Part shown: piece after piece, positions 8,591-17,001 of the stretch
Layout: each line of letters begins with the position of its first letter
Numbering within the stretch: position 1 is the stretch's first letter
Assembly: GCA_024234615.1 (NCBI GenBank)
Contig: JACKNY010000002.1
Location: 434,001-498,000, forward strand
Reading direction: 5' to 3'
Length of the DNA: 64,000 bases
DNA from: Pseudomonadales bacterium
GTDB lineage: Bacteria > Pseudomonadota > Gammaproteobacteria > Pseudomonadales > IMCC2047
The notes under the pieces: generated by a model
Database searches by the model: none
What the model saw: the letters and a program-made list of their open reading frames with translations, nothing else
Told to the model about the DNA's origin: nothing
Program-made: the position numbers and the translations under genes

Positions 8591-9619
8591 TTAGGAATCA
8601 CCCACTGGGTCGATCTGTTCTGCATCGCGCAGTCCTAGATGTCCCTCCACCACCAGTGGTGTCAAGATCGGCAGATCGACCGGGCTAGCACGGCCCGCCT
8701 GAGCATCGGGAGTGGCTATAAATTGAGCACGGCCATCACGAATGATAAATACGCCAAGCTGTCCATCACGTTTTACTAACAGGTTAGCGGGCACATGCGG
8801 TCGTACATCCCGCCAATATAATTTACCCGCAGCACCAGGCAAGGCACTTTCTCGCTCAAACACCAATCTCACCTCTTGATTGCGAGTCGCGCTATTAATC
8901 GTCGATACTATCGATCTAAGTTTTAATAGATAACGTTGGCCAGCCTGTTCAAAGTAGAGTTTATCTATTGAGCCAAGATAGCTAGCATCCTGAGTAATAA
9001 CTTGCGCCGATACCTCAAGTTTTTCCAAATCAGTAATCTTTACCAAGGGATGGCCATTATCAGCATAGTTTCCCACGGAACTTTGCCGCTCAATCACCAA
9101 CGCCCGAAACGGGCTCACAACTTGACATCGAGATTCGTTTAATTTGGCCACTTCCAGCTCTGCTTGCGCCCCACGTAAATCGGCCTGCAATACCGCTAAA
9201 TCGGCCTGCCGCTCATCCAGCGCTTCCTCGGAAATAGACTGCTTTTTCAGCAGGCTTTCGGTCCGTGCAACGCGGCGTTTAGCCAGTGCTATCCTCGCAT
9301 CCAACGCTCCTACCCTGGCATTGGATGATTTAGTCGCAAGCTGATAATCTGCACAATCAAGCTCTGCCAGCAGCGCGCCCGCTTCAACCCGGTCTCCCAC
9401 CCGCACCGGGATATTGATTACTCGTGCTCTAATCTGTGCGCTAACAACCGGCTCATTGAGACTAATGACTGTCGCCGGTGCAGAATGCTCAGGATAGAGT
9501 GCAACTTCTGAGAGAGGTAGGGTCTTAACTGCCGTTTCCTGCTGCGCCAAGCCTGGCTGCGCTAACAAACAACATATTAAAGAAGAAATAAGATAACAGG
9601 AGGTTTTTTTTACGCACAT
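8591..9619 (-). CDS. RND efflux periplasmic adaptor (membrane fusion protein)
   Basis: 342 residues with an N-terminal signal sequence (hydrophobic stretch ~8-22, ending near GLAQQ). Then come a first biotinyl-lipoyl half (VRVGDRVEAGALLAELDC), a helical hairpin (~95-155, coiled coil) and the second lipoyl half (SRCQVVSPFRALVIERQ), followed by beta-barrel and membrane-proximal domains. This is the adaptor that bridges the RND pump and an outer-membrane channel. It is the first gene of a two-gene operon with the permease. A Cys near the signal sequence end (ICCLLAQ) does not form a clear lipobox. Confidence 0.9.
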   Translation of the reverse strand: MCVKKTSCYLISSLICCLLAQPGLAQQETAVKTLPLSEVALYPEHSAPATVISLNEPVVSAQIRARVINIPVRVGDRVEAGALLAELDCADYQLATKSSNARVGALDARIALAKRRVARTESLLKKQSISEEALDERQADLAVLQADLRGAQAELEVAKLNESRCQVVSPFRALVIERQSSVGNYADNGHPLVKITDLEKLEVSAQVITQDASYLGSIDKLYFEQAGQRYLLKLRSIVSTINSATRNQEVRLVFERESALPGAAGKLYWRDVRPHVPANLLVKRDGQLGVFIIRDGRAQFIATPDAQAGRASPVDLPILTPLVVEGHLGLRDAEQIDPVGDS

Positions 9620-9756
9620 GCCATTAAAGCCACAAAGTCATTTTGTGATTCGTGCAAACATTCGCACAACGAAGAGGTCGATCATGATCCAATTTTTACT
9701 TTCATATTGCAAGCTTGATCATAGGCAGAGCATAAGTTTTCAGTAAACACTTCATT

Positions 9757-10146
9757 TTATTGCTGATTATCCGGCCCAAACAGTTTTTCCCACTCGACTT
9801 GTGCTCTTGCTTTTGAAGATTGATTCTCTTCCTTTTGCTCAGGCAATTGATCCCCAAACAATTCCGCCAATTGTACACGTGCAGCTCGCTCTGGATCTGA
9901 ATCTTTCGCTTTAAATGCTCCAGGCCGAGGTGCAAAATAATCGCAGAAATTGGCGCTTTCCTTGTCGGTTACTGCCGGCGCCCTGTCTTCCTGGCATTGA
10001 TCAGACACCTGCGGGTCGAAATTACGACAAAGTCGACAGACATGCTGGTCGGCTCCGCAGGATGCGCACTCTTCACGCCGTGACATAGGCAGAATAAGGT
10101 CAATTAATAGCGCGCCACACTTCCAACAACACATTTTATCGCTCAT
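9757..10146 (-). CDS. Cysteine-rich zinc-ribbon-like protein (129 aa)
   Basis: The first ~70 residues carry nine Cys in pairs: CCWKC, CASC, CRLC, then single Cys in SDQCQED and NFCDYF. This pattern suggests two zinc sites. The C-terminal half is acidic and ends in a conserved-looking short motif repeated in two forms (AELFGDQL and EKLFGPD). I recall conserved unknown proteins of this kind in marine Gammaproteobacteria, but no function. It is divergent from the DUF364 gene, with 96 bp between the starts. The two may share a control region. Confidence 0.6.
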   Translation of the reverse strand: MSDKMCCWKCGALLIDLILPMSRREECASCGADQHVCRLCRNFDPQVSDQCQEDRAPAVTDKESANFCDYFAPRPGAFKAKDSDPERAARVQLAELFGDQLPEQKEENQSSKARAQVEWEKLFGPDNQQ

Positions 10147-10242
10147 TGGCTACCCTACATTTGTTTAATAAACGCTTTACGTTAAGCTCTAACGCTATGG
10201 CTTTATATTTCTACTGCGAATTCTAACCTCTGGAATGCAATT

Positions 10243-11013
10243 ATGGCATTAAGAACCAAACTTAAGGATACGGCACAACAACTAGCGGGCGACCTGAAGG
10301 TGAAAGATATTCGAATTGGCCTTTGCTACACCGCTGTACAATTGGATAACGGCCAACTGGGTCTCGCCTATACCTTTTGCGATAGTCTAACGGGTGGTTG
10401 CTCTGTTTTTGATACCTCGCAAACAATCGCTGGCCGCCCAGCTAAGGAATTACTCTCTCTGTTCGACTCCGACAACCTGATAGCCTCCGCCGTTGCGTTG
10501 GCGACTGCCAATGCCTTACTCAACAGTTCGCATCATGCTTATGTGCCTGGGCCAGCCGTTGAACAAATTCAATTTTACCCCGACGACCAAGTCGGCATGA
10601 TTGGCAATTTCTCTCCCTTGGTGCGAGATATCCGGCCACGTGTCAAACAGCTTTATATCTTTGAGCGACAAGCTCGTCTTGATGAAAGTATTCTGGGGCT
10701 AGCGATGACAGAGGAGCTTCTACCCAAATGCCAAGTGGCCCTTATTACAGCAACTGCTATTATTAATGGCAGCATTGATCGACTGCTCTCTTTAACCGCT
10801 AATTGTCGCGCAGTCATTATCCTGGGGACTTCCACTCCCCTGTGTCGGGATGTTTTTGAGGAAACACCCGTCACATTGCTTTCCGGTGTGGTTGCAAAAA
10901 ACGCCGAAAAGCTATTGCAGATTGTGAGCGAGGGAGGAGGAACCCCTGCCTTTAAGCAGGCAGTGGACAAAGTGAATTTAGTTATTGGTCCTAACACACA
11001 GCGTTACGATTAA
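10243..11013 (+). CDS. DUF364 (putative heavy-metal chelation) protein
   Basis: 256 residues. The N-terminal ~95 residues match the DUF4213 enolase-N-like part (IRIGLCYTAVQL, then the GRPAKELLSL segment). The C-terminal part, from VGMIGNFSPLV on, matches DUF364 with its Rossmann-like fold. Family members have been proposed to handle metals or related chelates, without firm biochemistry. Cytoplasmic. The rhomboid gene follows after 28 bp, so the two probably share a transcript. Good start ATG at 10243, preceded by CTCTGGAATGCAATT with a weak ribosome site. Confidence 0.8.
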   Translation: MALRTKLKDTAQQLAGDLKVKDIRIGLCYTAVQLDNGQLGLAYTFCDSLTGGCSVFDTSQTIAGRPAKELLSLFDSDNLIASAVALATANALLNSSHHAYVPGPAVEQIQFYPDDQVGMIGNFSPLVRDIRPRVKQLYIFERQARLDESILGLAMTEELLPKCQVALITATAIINGSIDRLLSLTANCRAVIILGTSTPLCRDVFEETPVTLLSGVVAKNAEKLLQIVSEGGGTPAFKQAVDKVNLVIGPNTQRYD

Positions 11014-11041
11014 TCACATTGGCTTGAGACGATAAACCACT

Positions 11042-11968
11042 ATGATCTTTTTCCCCTATCGGGTCGATATGGAGTTACATCGCATACCACTGCTAACCAT
11101 AGCTGTATGCATCCTCTGTATTACTGTATTCTTGCAACAGCTAACCTCCTATGCCGACTATCAACGCTCAGTCTCCAGTTTTTGTAAAAGTATTGACCGA
11201 CCAACACGCGTGGTGCTGCGGAACATCACCGGTCAGCATTCCGGCTCGCCCTGCGAAGATGTATATTTATCTATTCGAGAATCAAAGGACGCCAGCGCCA
11301 CCATGCAAGCGTTGGTCGATCAGGCTAGACCACTAAATCTCTTTAAATCCCGCCAGGCCGAACTGGATTACATGCTCAATCACTTGCAAAAAGGATATGC
11401 TGAGTTTGATAAAATGGTGCCCACCAACCTCACAGAAGAACTCCAGTTTAATCCGATGGAGTTACAGATCAAACGCATGGTAACCGCCGTATTTAGCCAC
11501 GGAGACTGGGGACATTTGATCTTTAACCTGGTATTTTTTTACGCCTTTGCCGCATCGGTGGAAATAATTGTTGGTTCGTTTAGTTTTATTTTTATTATTT
11601 TAGGTATGTCCATCTCTACCGGGCTTGCCTATAGTTTCAGCGTCGCTGGAACGACTGAAGCCGCCTTGCCCACGCTAGGGTTATCCGGCATCGTTATGGG
11701 AATGATGGCATTGTTGGCCGTGCTAGCACCGAAAATTAAAATACGCTGCTTTTTCTGGTTTTTGTTGCTGGTACGCTTCTTTAGCTTACCGGCGCTTATC
11801 CTGGCAACTTGGTATGTGGGTTGGGATATCTACAGCCTGATAACAGTGGGCGGTGCAGGTGTGAATTTTGTTGCTCATGTGAGTGGCGCCCTGTCCGGCG
11901 TGTTAATCGGTTTAATTTATTGGTTAATGCGACCGAGCTATATTCGACAGATTAATGTCCATACCTGA
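11042..11968 (+). CDS. Rhomboid family intramembrane serine protease
   Basis: 308 residues with one N-terminal helix, a ~100-residue soluble insert (residues ~40-130) and then six helices forming the rhomboid core. The hallmarks are present: the HGDWGHLIFN helix-2 motif, the catalytic Ser in GLSG (S215) and the catalytic His in VAHVSG (H279). The family cuts membrane proteins within or near the bilayer; the substrate is unknown. The soluble insert between helix 1 and the core is longer than in E. coli GlpG. It follows the DUF364 gene closely. Confidence 0.9.
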   Translation: MIFFPYRVDMELHRIPLLTIAVCILCITVFLQQLTSYADYQRSVSSFCKSIDRPTRVVLRNITGQHSGSPCEDVYLSIRESKDASATMQALVDQARPLNLFKSRQAELDYMLNHLQKGYAEFDKMVPTNLTEELQFNPMELQIKRMVTAVFSHGDWGHLIFNLVFFYAFAASVEIIVGSFSFIFIILGMSISTGLAYSFSVAGTTEAALPTLGLSGIVMGMMALLAVLAPKIKIRCFFWFLLLVRFFSLPALILATWYVGWDIYSLITVGGAGVNFVAHVSGALSGVLIGLIYWLMRPSYIRQINVHT

Positions 11969-11986
11969 TTAATCTAAGAACCTAAC

Positions 11987-12376
11987 TTATTCTTCCTCAT
12001 AGCCGTGCAAATCCAGCCCCTCTTCCAGGTAGTCCGCTAATTGCGGGGTTGCGAGCAAATATTCAGCTGTATGCAAGGTCCAACTTGAGCGCGCCTGTAA
12101 CAGTGCATCTTCCCACTCATCAATACTAAAATCACCACGACCAACCCACATCAACGCCACCAAGGTTTGCTGTTGGTCGGGTTCCAAGTCATTGATTATC
12201 GAGCCAAACTCCTGACTCGTCGTACTGTTATTGTTAACTCCACGAAATTCTAGTACCTCTGAGTCAAATGGGCTGGGCGTATCCTCCACAAAACTAACAT
12301 CACTATCGGTTTGGAACTCGTGAGCTTTACTGATAATAAATCGAACGGTTTCCGGGTTGAGATCGAACATTCCCAT
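11987..12376 (-). CDS. DUF3775 family protein
   Basis: About 129 residues, starting MGMFDLNPETVRFIISKAHE and ending in an acidic tail. The block TLVALMWVGRGDFSIDEW and the HTAEYLLATPQLADYLEEG block fit DUF3775, a small uncharacterised family. An upstream TTG could add five residues. I prefer the ATG at 12376 because GAGGGAG sits about 3-6 bases upstream of it. Cytoplasmic, no metal motif. It converges with the rhomboid gene and is divergent from cueR. Confidence 0.78.
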   Translation of the reverse strand: MGMFDLNPETVRFIISKAHEFQTDSDVSFVEDTPSPFDSEVLEFRGVNNNSTTSQEFGSIINDLEPDQQQTLVALMWVGRGDFSIDEWEDALLQARSSWTLHTAEYLLATPQLADYLEEGLDLHGYEEE

Positions 12377-12487
12377 ATCTCCCTCTAACAAGGGGCACTC
12401 ATACGCCCCTTTGTGCGATAAAGAAAATGGCTTCTGTGTCTCGAAATTAAATGCACAAAAACCAAACTGCGCTTATTTTCGAATTAT

Positions 12488-12518
12488 TTGACATTCCAGT
12501 TACGGGAATGATTAGACT
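12488..12518 (+). promoter_or_regulatory. MerR/CueR-type promoter and operator
   Basis: TTGACA (12488-12493) is separated from a TAGACT -10 box (12513-12518) by 19 bp, the overlong spacer typical of MerR-family promoters. Inside the spacer lies the dyad CATTCC-N7-GGAATG. This layout matches known CueR operators (CCTTCC-N7-GGAAGG). It lies 40 bp before the regulator gene and should drive the regulator and the permease together. Confidence 0.75.
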
Positions 12519-12558
12519 ATAACTAACCCACCCTGTCCTAACACCCAGGTATTATACG

Positions 12559-12951
12559 ATGAATATCAGTGAAGCTGCACGACAATCGGGGCTAACGACT
12601 AAAACCATACGCTACTATGAAAGCATTGGACTAATACATCCACCAAAACGGGGTAACAATGGCTATCGCGATTACCACGCTAAGGACGTTAGCCTGATGC
12701 GATTCCTTTGCCATTCGCGGCAGGTCGGCTTCAGTCTTCAAGAATGTAAACAGCTGTCAGAATTCTATCTCAACCCTGAACGTCAAAGCGTGCATGTCAA
12801 ATCCCTGGTGGTCGAAAAAGTAAAGGACATCGAAGCGAAAGTGGCCAACCTTCGTGCCATGCAAAATACACTGCTCGATTTAGCCGACCGCTGTGCGGGC
12901 GATGAGGGCCCAGATTGCGCGATTATCGAAACCCTAGCAGGGGAAAGTTAG
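12559..12951 (+). CDS. cueR: CueR-type Cu(I)-responsive MerR regulator
   Basis: 130 residues. The N-terminal winged helix (MNISEAARQSGLTTKTIRYY, then the IGLI-PP wing) is typical of MerR, followed by a dimerisation helix (~75-110). The metal loop carries two Cys spaced by seven residues (CAGDEGPDC), the CueR arrangement that binds one Cu(I) in a linear site. On copper binding it would untwist the 19-bp-spacer promoter found just upstream, which controls this gene itself. The permease gene starts one base after the stop, so the two are co-transcribed. Confidence 0.85.
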   Translation: MNISEAARQSGLTTKTIRYYESIGLIHPPKRGNNGYRDYHAKDVSLMRFLCHSRQVGFSLQECKQLSEFYLNPERQSVHVKSLVVEKVKDIEAKVANLRAMQNTLLDLADRCAGDEGPDCAIIETLAGES

Positions 12952-12952
12952 T

Positions 12953-14113
12953 ATGTCAGATTGCCATTCAACGCCAGCAACGGATCAACCCAAATCCTGC
13001 TGCGGCTCTGTACCAGTTGAACCAAAATCAAGCTGTTGCACCACTGAAACCGGTTCGAAAACCGTCGAATCCACAGAGCAAAAAAGTTGCTGTGGTGGCG
13101 AAGCCAAAAAAACAGACTGGTTACTCTGGATTTCTGCAAGTTTAATTATTCTGTTTTACGGTACCTATCTCGGCTTCGATCATTCATTAAAGATCGATTG
13201 GCTCGCCAGCATGAGCCACTCCGTCTTTTCACTGATTAACACTATGTGGTGGAGTATGGTGCTGGCTGCCGTATTTGTCGGTATTTTAGGACGCATACCA
13301 CAATCATTCGTCATTTCAGCACTCGGCATTGGCAACACCTGGCGTGGGCTATTTCGGGCGACGCTGGCTGGGTTGTTACTGGATTTATGCAGCCACGGCA
13401 TTCTGATGGTCGGCATGCAGCTCTATCGGCGCGGTGCAAGCCTTGGCCAAGTCATGGCCTTTTTGATCGCCAGCCCCTGGAACTCGCTATCTCTCACCAT
13501 TATTTTGGTTGCCCTTATTGGCCTCCCTTGGACACTGGCCTTTATTTTACTCTCCGCCGCCATCGCATTAATTTCCGGGCGGATTTTTGACAAACTCGTG
13601 GCCAAAGGCACTTTGCCTCACAATGGGCAGCAGCCAAACTTACCCAAGGACTTTCAGTTTTGGCAACAGGCACGCAACGAATGGAAGCAGACAGACATAT
13701 CCGCTGCCCTTCTCGGCACAATACTCTGGGAAGGGGTGAAAGGCTCACAGATGGTACTACGCTGGTTGTTTTTCGGTGTGGTGCTGGCTTCTACGATTCG
13801 TGCATTTATCGACCTGGAGTTATACCAAACCCTGTTCGGCCCAACCATGATGGGGCTGGGGTTAACACTGGTTGCAGCGACAATTATTGAAGTCTGCTCG
13901 GAAGGCTCCACACCTATCGCCGCCGATCTTATTCTTCGCGCTAATGCTCCCGGTAATAGTTTCGCCTTTCTAATGACTGGCGTCGCTACAGACTATACTG
14001 AGATCATGTCGATTAAAGACACCACCCACTCTTGGAGAATTGCTTTATTTCTTCCCTTAATCACAGTACCTCAGGTGGTAATGGTAGGTTGGCTATTGAA
14101 TATCTCAAGCTAG
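12953..14113 (+). CDS. SO_0444-type Cu/Zn efflux permease
   Basis: 386 residues. The N-terminal ~50 residues are soluble and hold three CC motifs plus a Cys-His (SDCHS, KSCCG, SSCCT, KSCCGG), a likely metal-capture tail. Then come about eight to ten membrane helices of the DUF318-like permease family, including the conserved segment LGRIPQSFVISALG and LLLDLCSHGILMVG. The family is annotated as Cu/Zn efflux. It is the second gene of the cueR operon, which supports copper export as its role. Inner membrane. Confidence 0.85.
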   Translation: MSDCHSTPATDQPKSCCGSVPVEPKSSCCTTETGSKTVESTEQKSCCGGEAKKTDWLLWISASLIILFYGTYLGFDHSLKIDWLASMSHSVFSLINTMWWSMVLAAVFVGILGRIPQSFVISALGIGNTWRGLFRATLAGLLLDLCSHGILMVGMQLYRRGASLGQVMAFLIASPWNSLSLTIILVALIGLPWTLAFILLSAAIALISGRIFDKLVAKGTLPHNGQQPNLPKDFQFWQQARNEWKQTDISAALLGTILWEGVKGSQMVLRWLFFGVVLASTIRAFIDLELYQTLFGPTMMGLGLTLVAATIIEVCSEGSTPIAADLILRANAPGNSFAFLMTGVATDYTEIMSIKDTTHSWRIALFLPLITVPQVVMVGWLLNISS

Positions 14114-14309
14114 TATTGACCGAGGTTATCAATAACTGCCTTAAGTGTTGGCCAGCTAACTGAGCGGGGAGAACAGCATTGCGCTACTTCCCAGGTACTT
14201 TTTGTACGTACTCTGGTCACAGCTCCTTCACAATACCCTCTGCGGAATTAATCGATTCCTTTCGAACATTACTCAGAGATGAATCTCAATTCTTTCATAT
14301 CTCGTTATT

Positions 14310-15464
14310 TCATCTGTTGCGCATTTTTTGTCCGATTAACAACAAGCGTATAACTCGTTCCGCTGCATTAGCCAAATAAGCTTCTGAGTTTTTCAGCGCT
14401 TCAGCCAATGACATCTCCCGCACCACAGCTCCTTCTAATCCATCGATGCCAATTTGGAACAGCTCATTGCTATCATCAGACAGCGTTCCACCGATGGCTA
14501 CAACTGGCACCTTCAGTTTGCGGGCGATTTTCGCCACCCCGATCGGCGTTTTACCAAATGCCGTTTGCGCATCAATACGCCCCTCACCGGTAATCACCAG
14601 ATCCGCGCCTGAGATATGCCTTTTTAACCCGGTTAGTTGGGCTACTAGTTCAATGCCACTTTTCATTTTCGCCTTAGCAAATACATTTAAACCAAAACCG
14701 AGCCCCCCGGCAGCACCCGCTCCGCTGATATCTCCGGCGTCGCGTCCCAATTCCGTATTCACCAGCTTACTAAACTGCTTTAAATTAAAATCTAATGTCT
14801 TTTGCATCGCTAAGGTTGCACCCTTTTGAGCACCATAGACGTAGGCGGCGCCCTCCTCGCCAAAGAGCGGATTCTCAACATCGCTAGCGATAGTGACTTT
14901 AATCTTACGAATAGCAGGATGAATGGTGGAAATATCAATACCTGCTACAGTACTCAACAACCCCCCACAACCCGGTTGTTCAATAAGATTTCCCACATCA
15001 TCGAAAAAACGGACACCAAGCGCCTGCGCCATACCCATCCCGGCATCCAGCGTTGCCGAACCACCAACCCCGACAATTATTTTCTTTGCGCCATTTTGGA
15101 TGGCAGCGATAATTAGCTGACCAACACCGAAGCTGGTTGTATTTAAAGGATTTCTAGTTGCGTCATCCACTAAGTGCAAGCCGGCAGCTTCCGCCATTTC
15201 GATGACAGCGGTTTTCTGGTCAGACAGTATTGCATAATGGGCTCTGACGGCCTGCCCCGCAGGCCCCATCACTCTTTTATGAATTGATTTACCACCTACT
15301 GCATCCAATAGTGCTCGTACTGTTCCCTCGCCACCGTCGGCCACCGGTATTTTGCGACAGGCTGCTTTCGGTAGAACACGGCGAACACCCTGTTCAATTG
15401 CGTTCGCCGCCTGTAATGAAGTGAGATTGCCTTTAAACGAGTCCGTCGCAATAACGATTTTCAT
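14310..15464 (-). CDS. Glycerate 2-kinase
   Basis: 384 residues, full length for the GarK/GlxK family. Landmarks: the N-terminus MKIVIATDSFKGNLTS, PVADGGEGTV, and the glycine-rich VGVGGSATLDAGMGMAQ. The enzyme phosphorylates D-glycerate to 2-phosphoglycerate in the cytoplasm, feeding lower glycolysis. It stands alone, between the metal efflux operon (convergent) and an upstream non-coding stretch. No glyoxylate-pathway partner (gcl, glxR) is seen nearby. The symbol could be garK or glxK; sequence alone does not decide. Confidence 0.9.
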   Translation of the reverse strand: MKIVIATDSFKGNLTSLQAANAIEQGVRRVLPKAACRKIPVADGGEGTVRALLDAVGGKSIHKRVMGPAGQAVRAHYAILSDQKTAVIEMAEAAGLHLVDDATRNPLNTTSFGVGQLIIAAIQNGAKKIIVGVGGSATLDAGMGMAQALGVRFFDDVGNLIEQPGCGGLLSTVAGIDISTIHPAIRKIKVTIASDVENPLFGEEGAAYVYGAQKGATLAMQKTLDFNLKQFSKLVNTELGRDAGDISGAGAAGGLGFGLNVFAKAKMKSGIELVAQLTGLKRHISGADLVITGEGRIDAQTAFGKTPIGVAKIARKLKVPVVAIGGTLSDDSNELFQIGIDGLEGAVVREMSLAEALKNSEAYLANAAERVIRLLLIGQKMRNR

Positions 15465-15770
15465 TTTTCCGCCAGAAGATCCACAAAATATTTGGACATA
15501 GTGTTGCTGTCATGTCTCTACCACTCCTGATTGCGAATGTCATACTTCGCACCGGAGAGGCCATCATGATCAAACCGCTCATAATGCTTTAAGTGTAACC
15601 GTTTTGATGCGGTACCTCTAACTCCGGTTTTATGACAACCCCTGTTTCGTGCGGAGTAATTAAAATTCATTCTGAAAAAGTGAAATTATATCAACCCGTT
15701 ATGTAAAATCATTCCAAACCTAGTTTGTTAGTGATATACCTAGCCTCCCCAGTCTCACAAACGGAGCGTC
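15465..15770. other. Intergenic region between divergent genes
   Basis: 306 bp between the glycerate kinase start and the cupin gene start. No credible ORF or RNA gene was seen. A loose inverted repeat (ATCAAACCG near 15570, CGGTTTTGAT-like near 15600) could be regulatory, but the match is imperfect. Confidence 0.35.
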
Positions 15771-16208
15771 GTGAAAATGCATTCTCTAAAAAATCTATTA
15801 ACGTTAACGCTTTTATTAATCTACCCCTACTTACTCGCAGCACCACAGGCCGAAGCCATCGATCCAACCGAAGTATCTCCTAACTCATATAAAGTTCTAC
15901 TGGAAAATGAGCATGTGCGCGTGGTCGAATATCAGGTTTTACCGGGAGAGCGGGATAACTGGCATACACACCCTGCCAAGGTTTCTTACATTCTGTCCGG
16001 CGGCGCTCTAAAGATTACTACAGCGGCAGGCGAATCATTTGTTGTGCAGGAAAAAGCAGGTGCTGCAACTTGGTTTGGTGAAGTAGATAAGCATTATGGC
16101 GAAAACGTCGGCGATACTACCGTGCGCATTGTTTTTGTCGAAATTAAGAATATCGATGCGGAACAGGATGACCTTGAGCGATTTAAAAAACCGGGCGATT
16201 CTAATTAG
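15771..16208 (+). CDS. Exported cupin-domain protein
   Basis: 145 residues. A signal peptide (charged start, hydrophobic LLTLTLLLIYPYLLAA) is followed by a single cupin barrel (~40-130). The first cupin motif is partly present (NWHTHPAKVSYILSGG, His pair plus later VDKHYGENVGD His), so a metal site is plausible. The expected location is the periplasm. Function unknown; many such proteins bind small ligands. GTG at 15771 (GGAG 5 bases upstream) is preferred over ATG at 15777 (11 bases). Confidence 0.75.
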   Translation: MKMHSLKNLLTLTLLLIYPYLLAAPQAEAIDPTEVSPNSYKVLLENEHVRVVEYQVLPGERDNWHTHPAKVSYILSGGALKITTAAGESFVVQEKAGAATWFGEVDKHYGENVGDTTVRIVFVEIKNIDAEQDDLERFKKPGDSN

Positions 16209-16294
16209 CCCGAATTGTCCTCTGATTCGAAGCTGCACTATACTTAGAAAAACCCCCGCCAAAGATTAGCGATCATCATGGGAATACGCACTTG

Positions 16295-16951
16295 ATGAGC
16301 AAGACTTTAAAGATTTTTAAATGGCTTGTGCTATTACCAACAATAACGCTTGTTGTTCTCGTCCTGGTGGCACCCTTTTATATCTACGACCGGTTCAACG
16401 CTGAACACCCCATCGCCAAACTAGCGTTTGTGCACCTTTCTGATCAACAGTATCTGGCGGTGTTACGTACCGGTGATTTTTGTAAGAAGGAAAATTTTAA
16501 AATATACGGCGATCAATGGCAGCTTGATGCCAGTTTTTTACGATGGAAAGGGCTTGCGGTAAGCCTGGGCTTTGAATCAATGTATCGCCTTGACCGCTTA
16601 ACCGGGCGCTACCGTAGCACCGATGAGCAAAATTCTAAGCCAATTGTTGCGTACGACATTGCACCGAAAGTCTGGTTCGACCTATTCGCCGACTCACAGG
16701 GTAAACTCCTCCCGGAATTTCTGGTTGATGCCCGCTTTGGTTCTTCCGTATATCTGGATATTGACCCTACACTTCTCTTTACCGTTTACCGTACTGAGGA
16801 TGCGCTGATCGCTAAATCGCAAACTCGCCCCAAAACGGCAGTGGAAGACGGCATGGCAACCATTGAAATCAATAATGCCTGCTTAAAGGAGCCACAATTC
16901 TTTGCTATTCTGGCGAAAAAAATCAATCAGTTAGCCATTCAATGGCTTTAG
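16295..16951 (+). CDS. Membrane-anchored hypothetical protein
   Basis: About 218 residues with one N-terminal membrane helix (KWLVLLPTITLVVLVLVAPF) and a soluble C-terminal domain of mixed strands that I do not recognise, probably in the periplasm. One Cys pair is possible (C in TGDFCKKENF and C in NNACLKEPQF). The ATG at 16295 is preferred over a TTG one codon upstream. It follows the cupin gene by 86 bp on the same strand and may be co-transcribed. Confidence 0.65.
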   Translation: MSKTLKIFKWLVLLPTITLVVLVLVAPFYIYDRFNAEHPIAKLAFVHLSDQQYLAVLRTGDFCKKENFKIYGDQWQLDASFLRWKGLAVSLGFESMYRLDRLTGRYRSTDEQNSKPIVAYDIAPKVWFDLFADSQGKLLPEFLVDARFGSSVYLDIDPTLLFTVYRTEDALIAKSQTRPKTAVEDGMATIEINNACLKEPQFFAILAKKINQLAIQWL

Positions 16952-17001
16952 TCGGCCATTTTAAGCACAGGCAAACAATTCATGATGGCATCAGAGGCCC
17001 C

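Noticed and set aside
14179..14379. Open frame between the metal efflux permease and the glycerate kinase
   Set aside because: It has no recognisable product or ribosome site and overlaps the end of the glycerate kinase gene.
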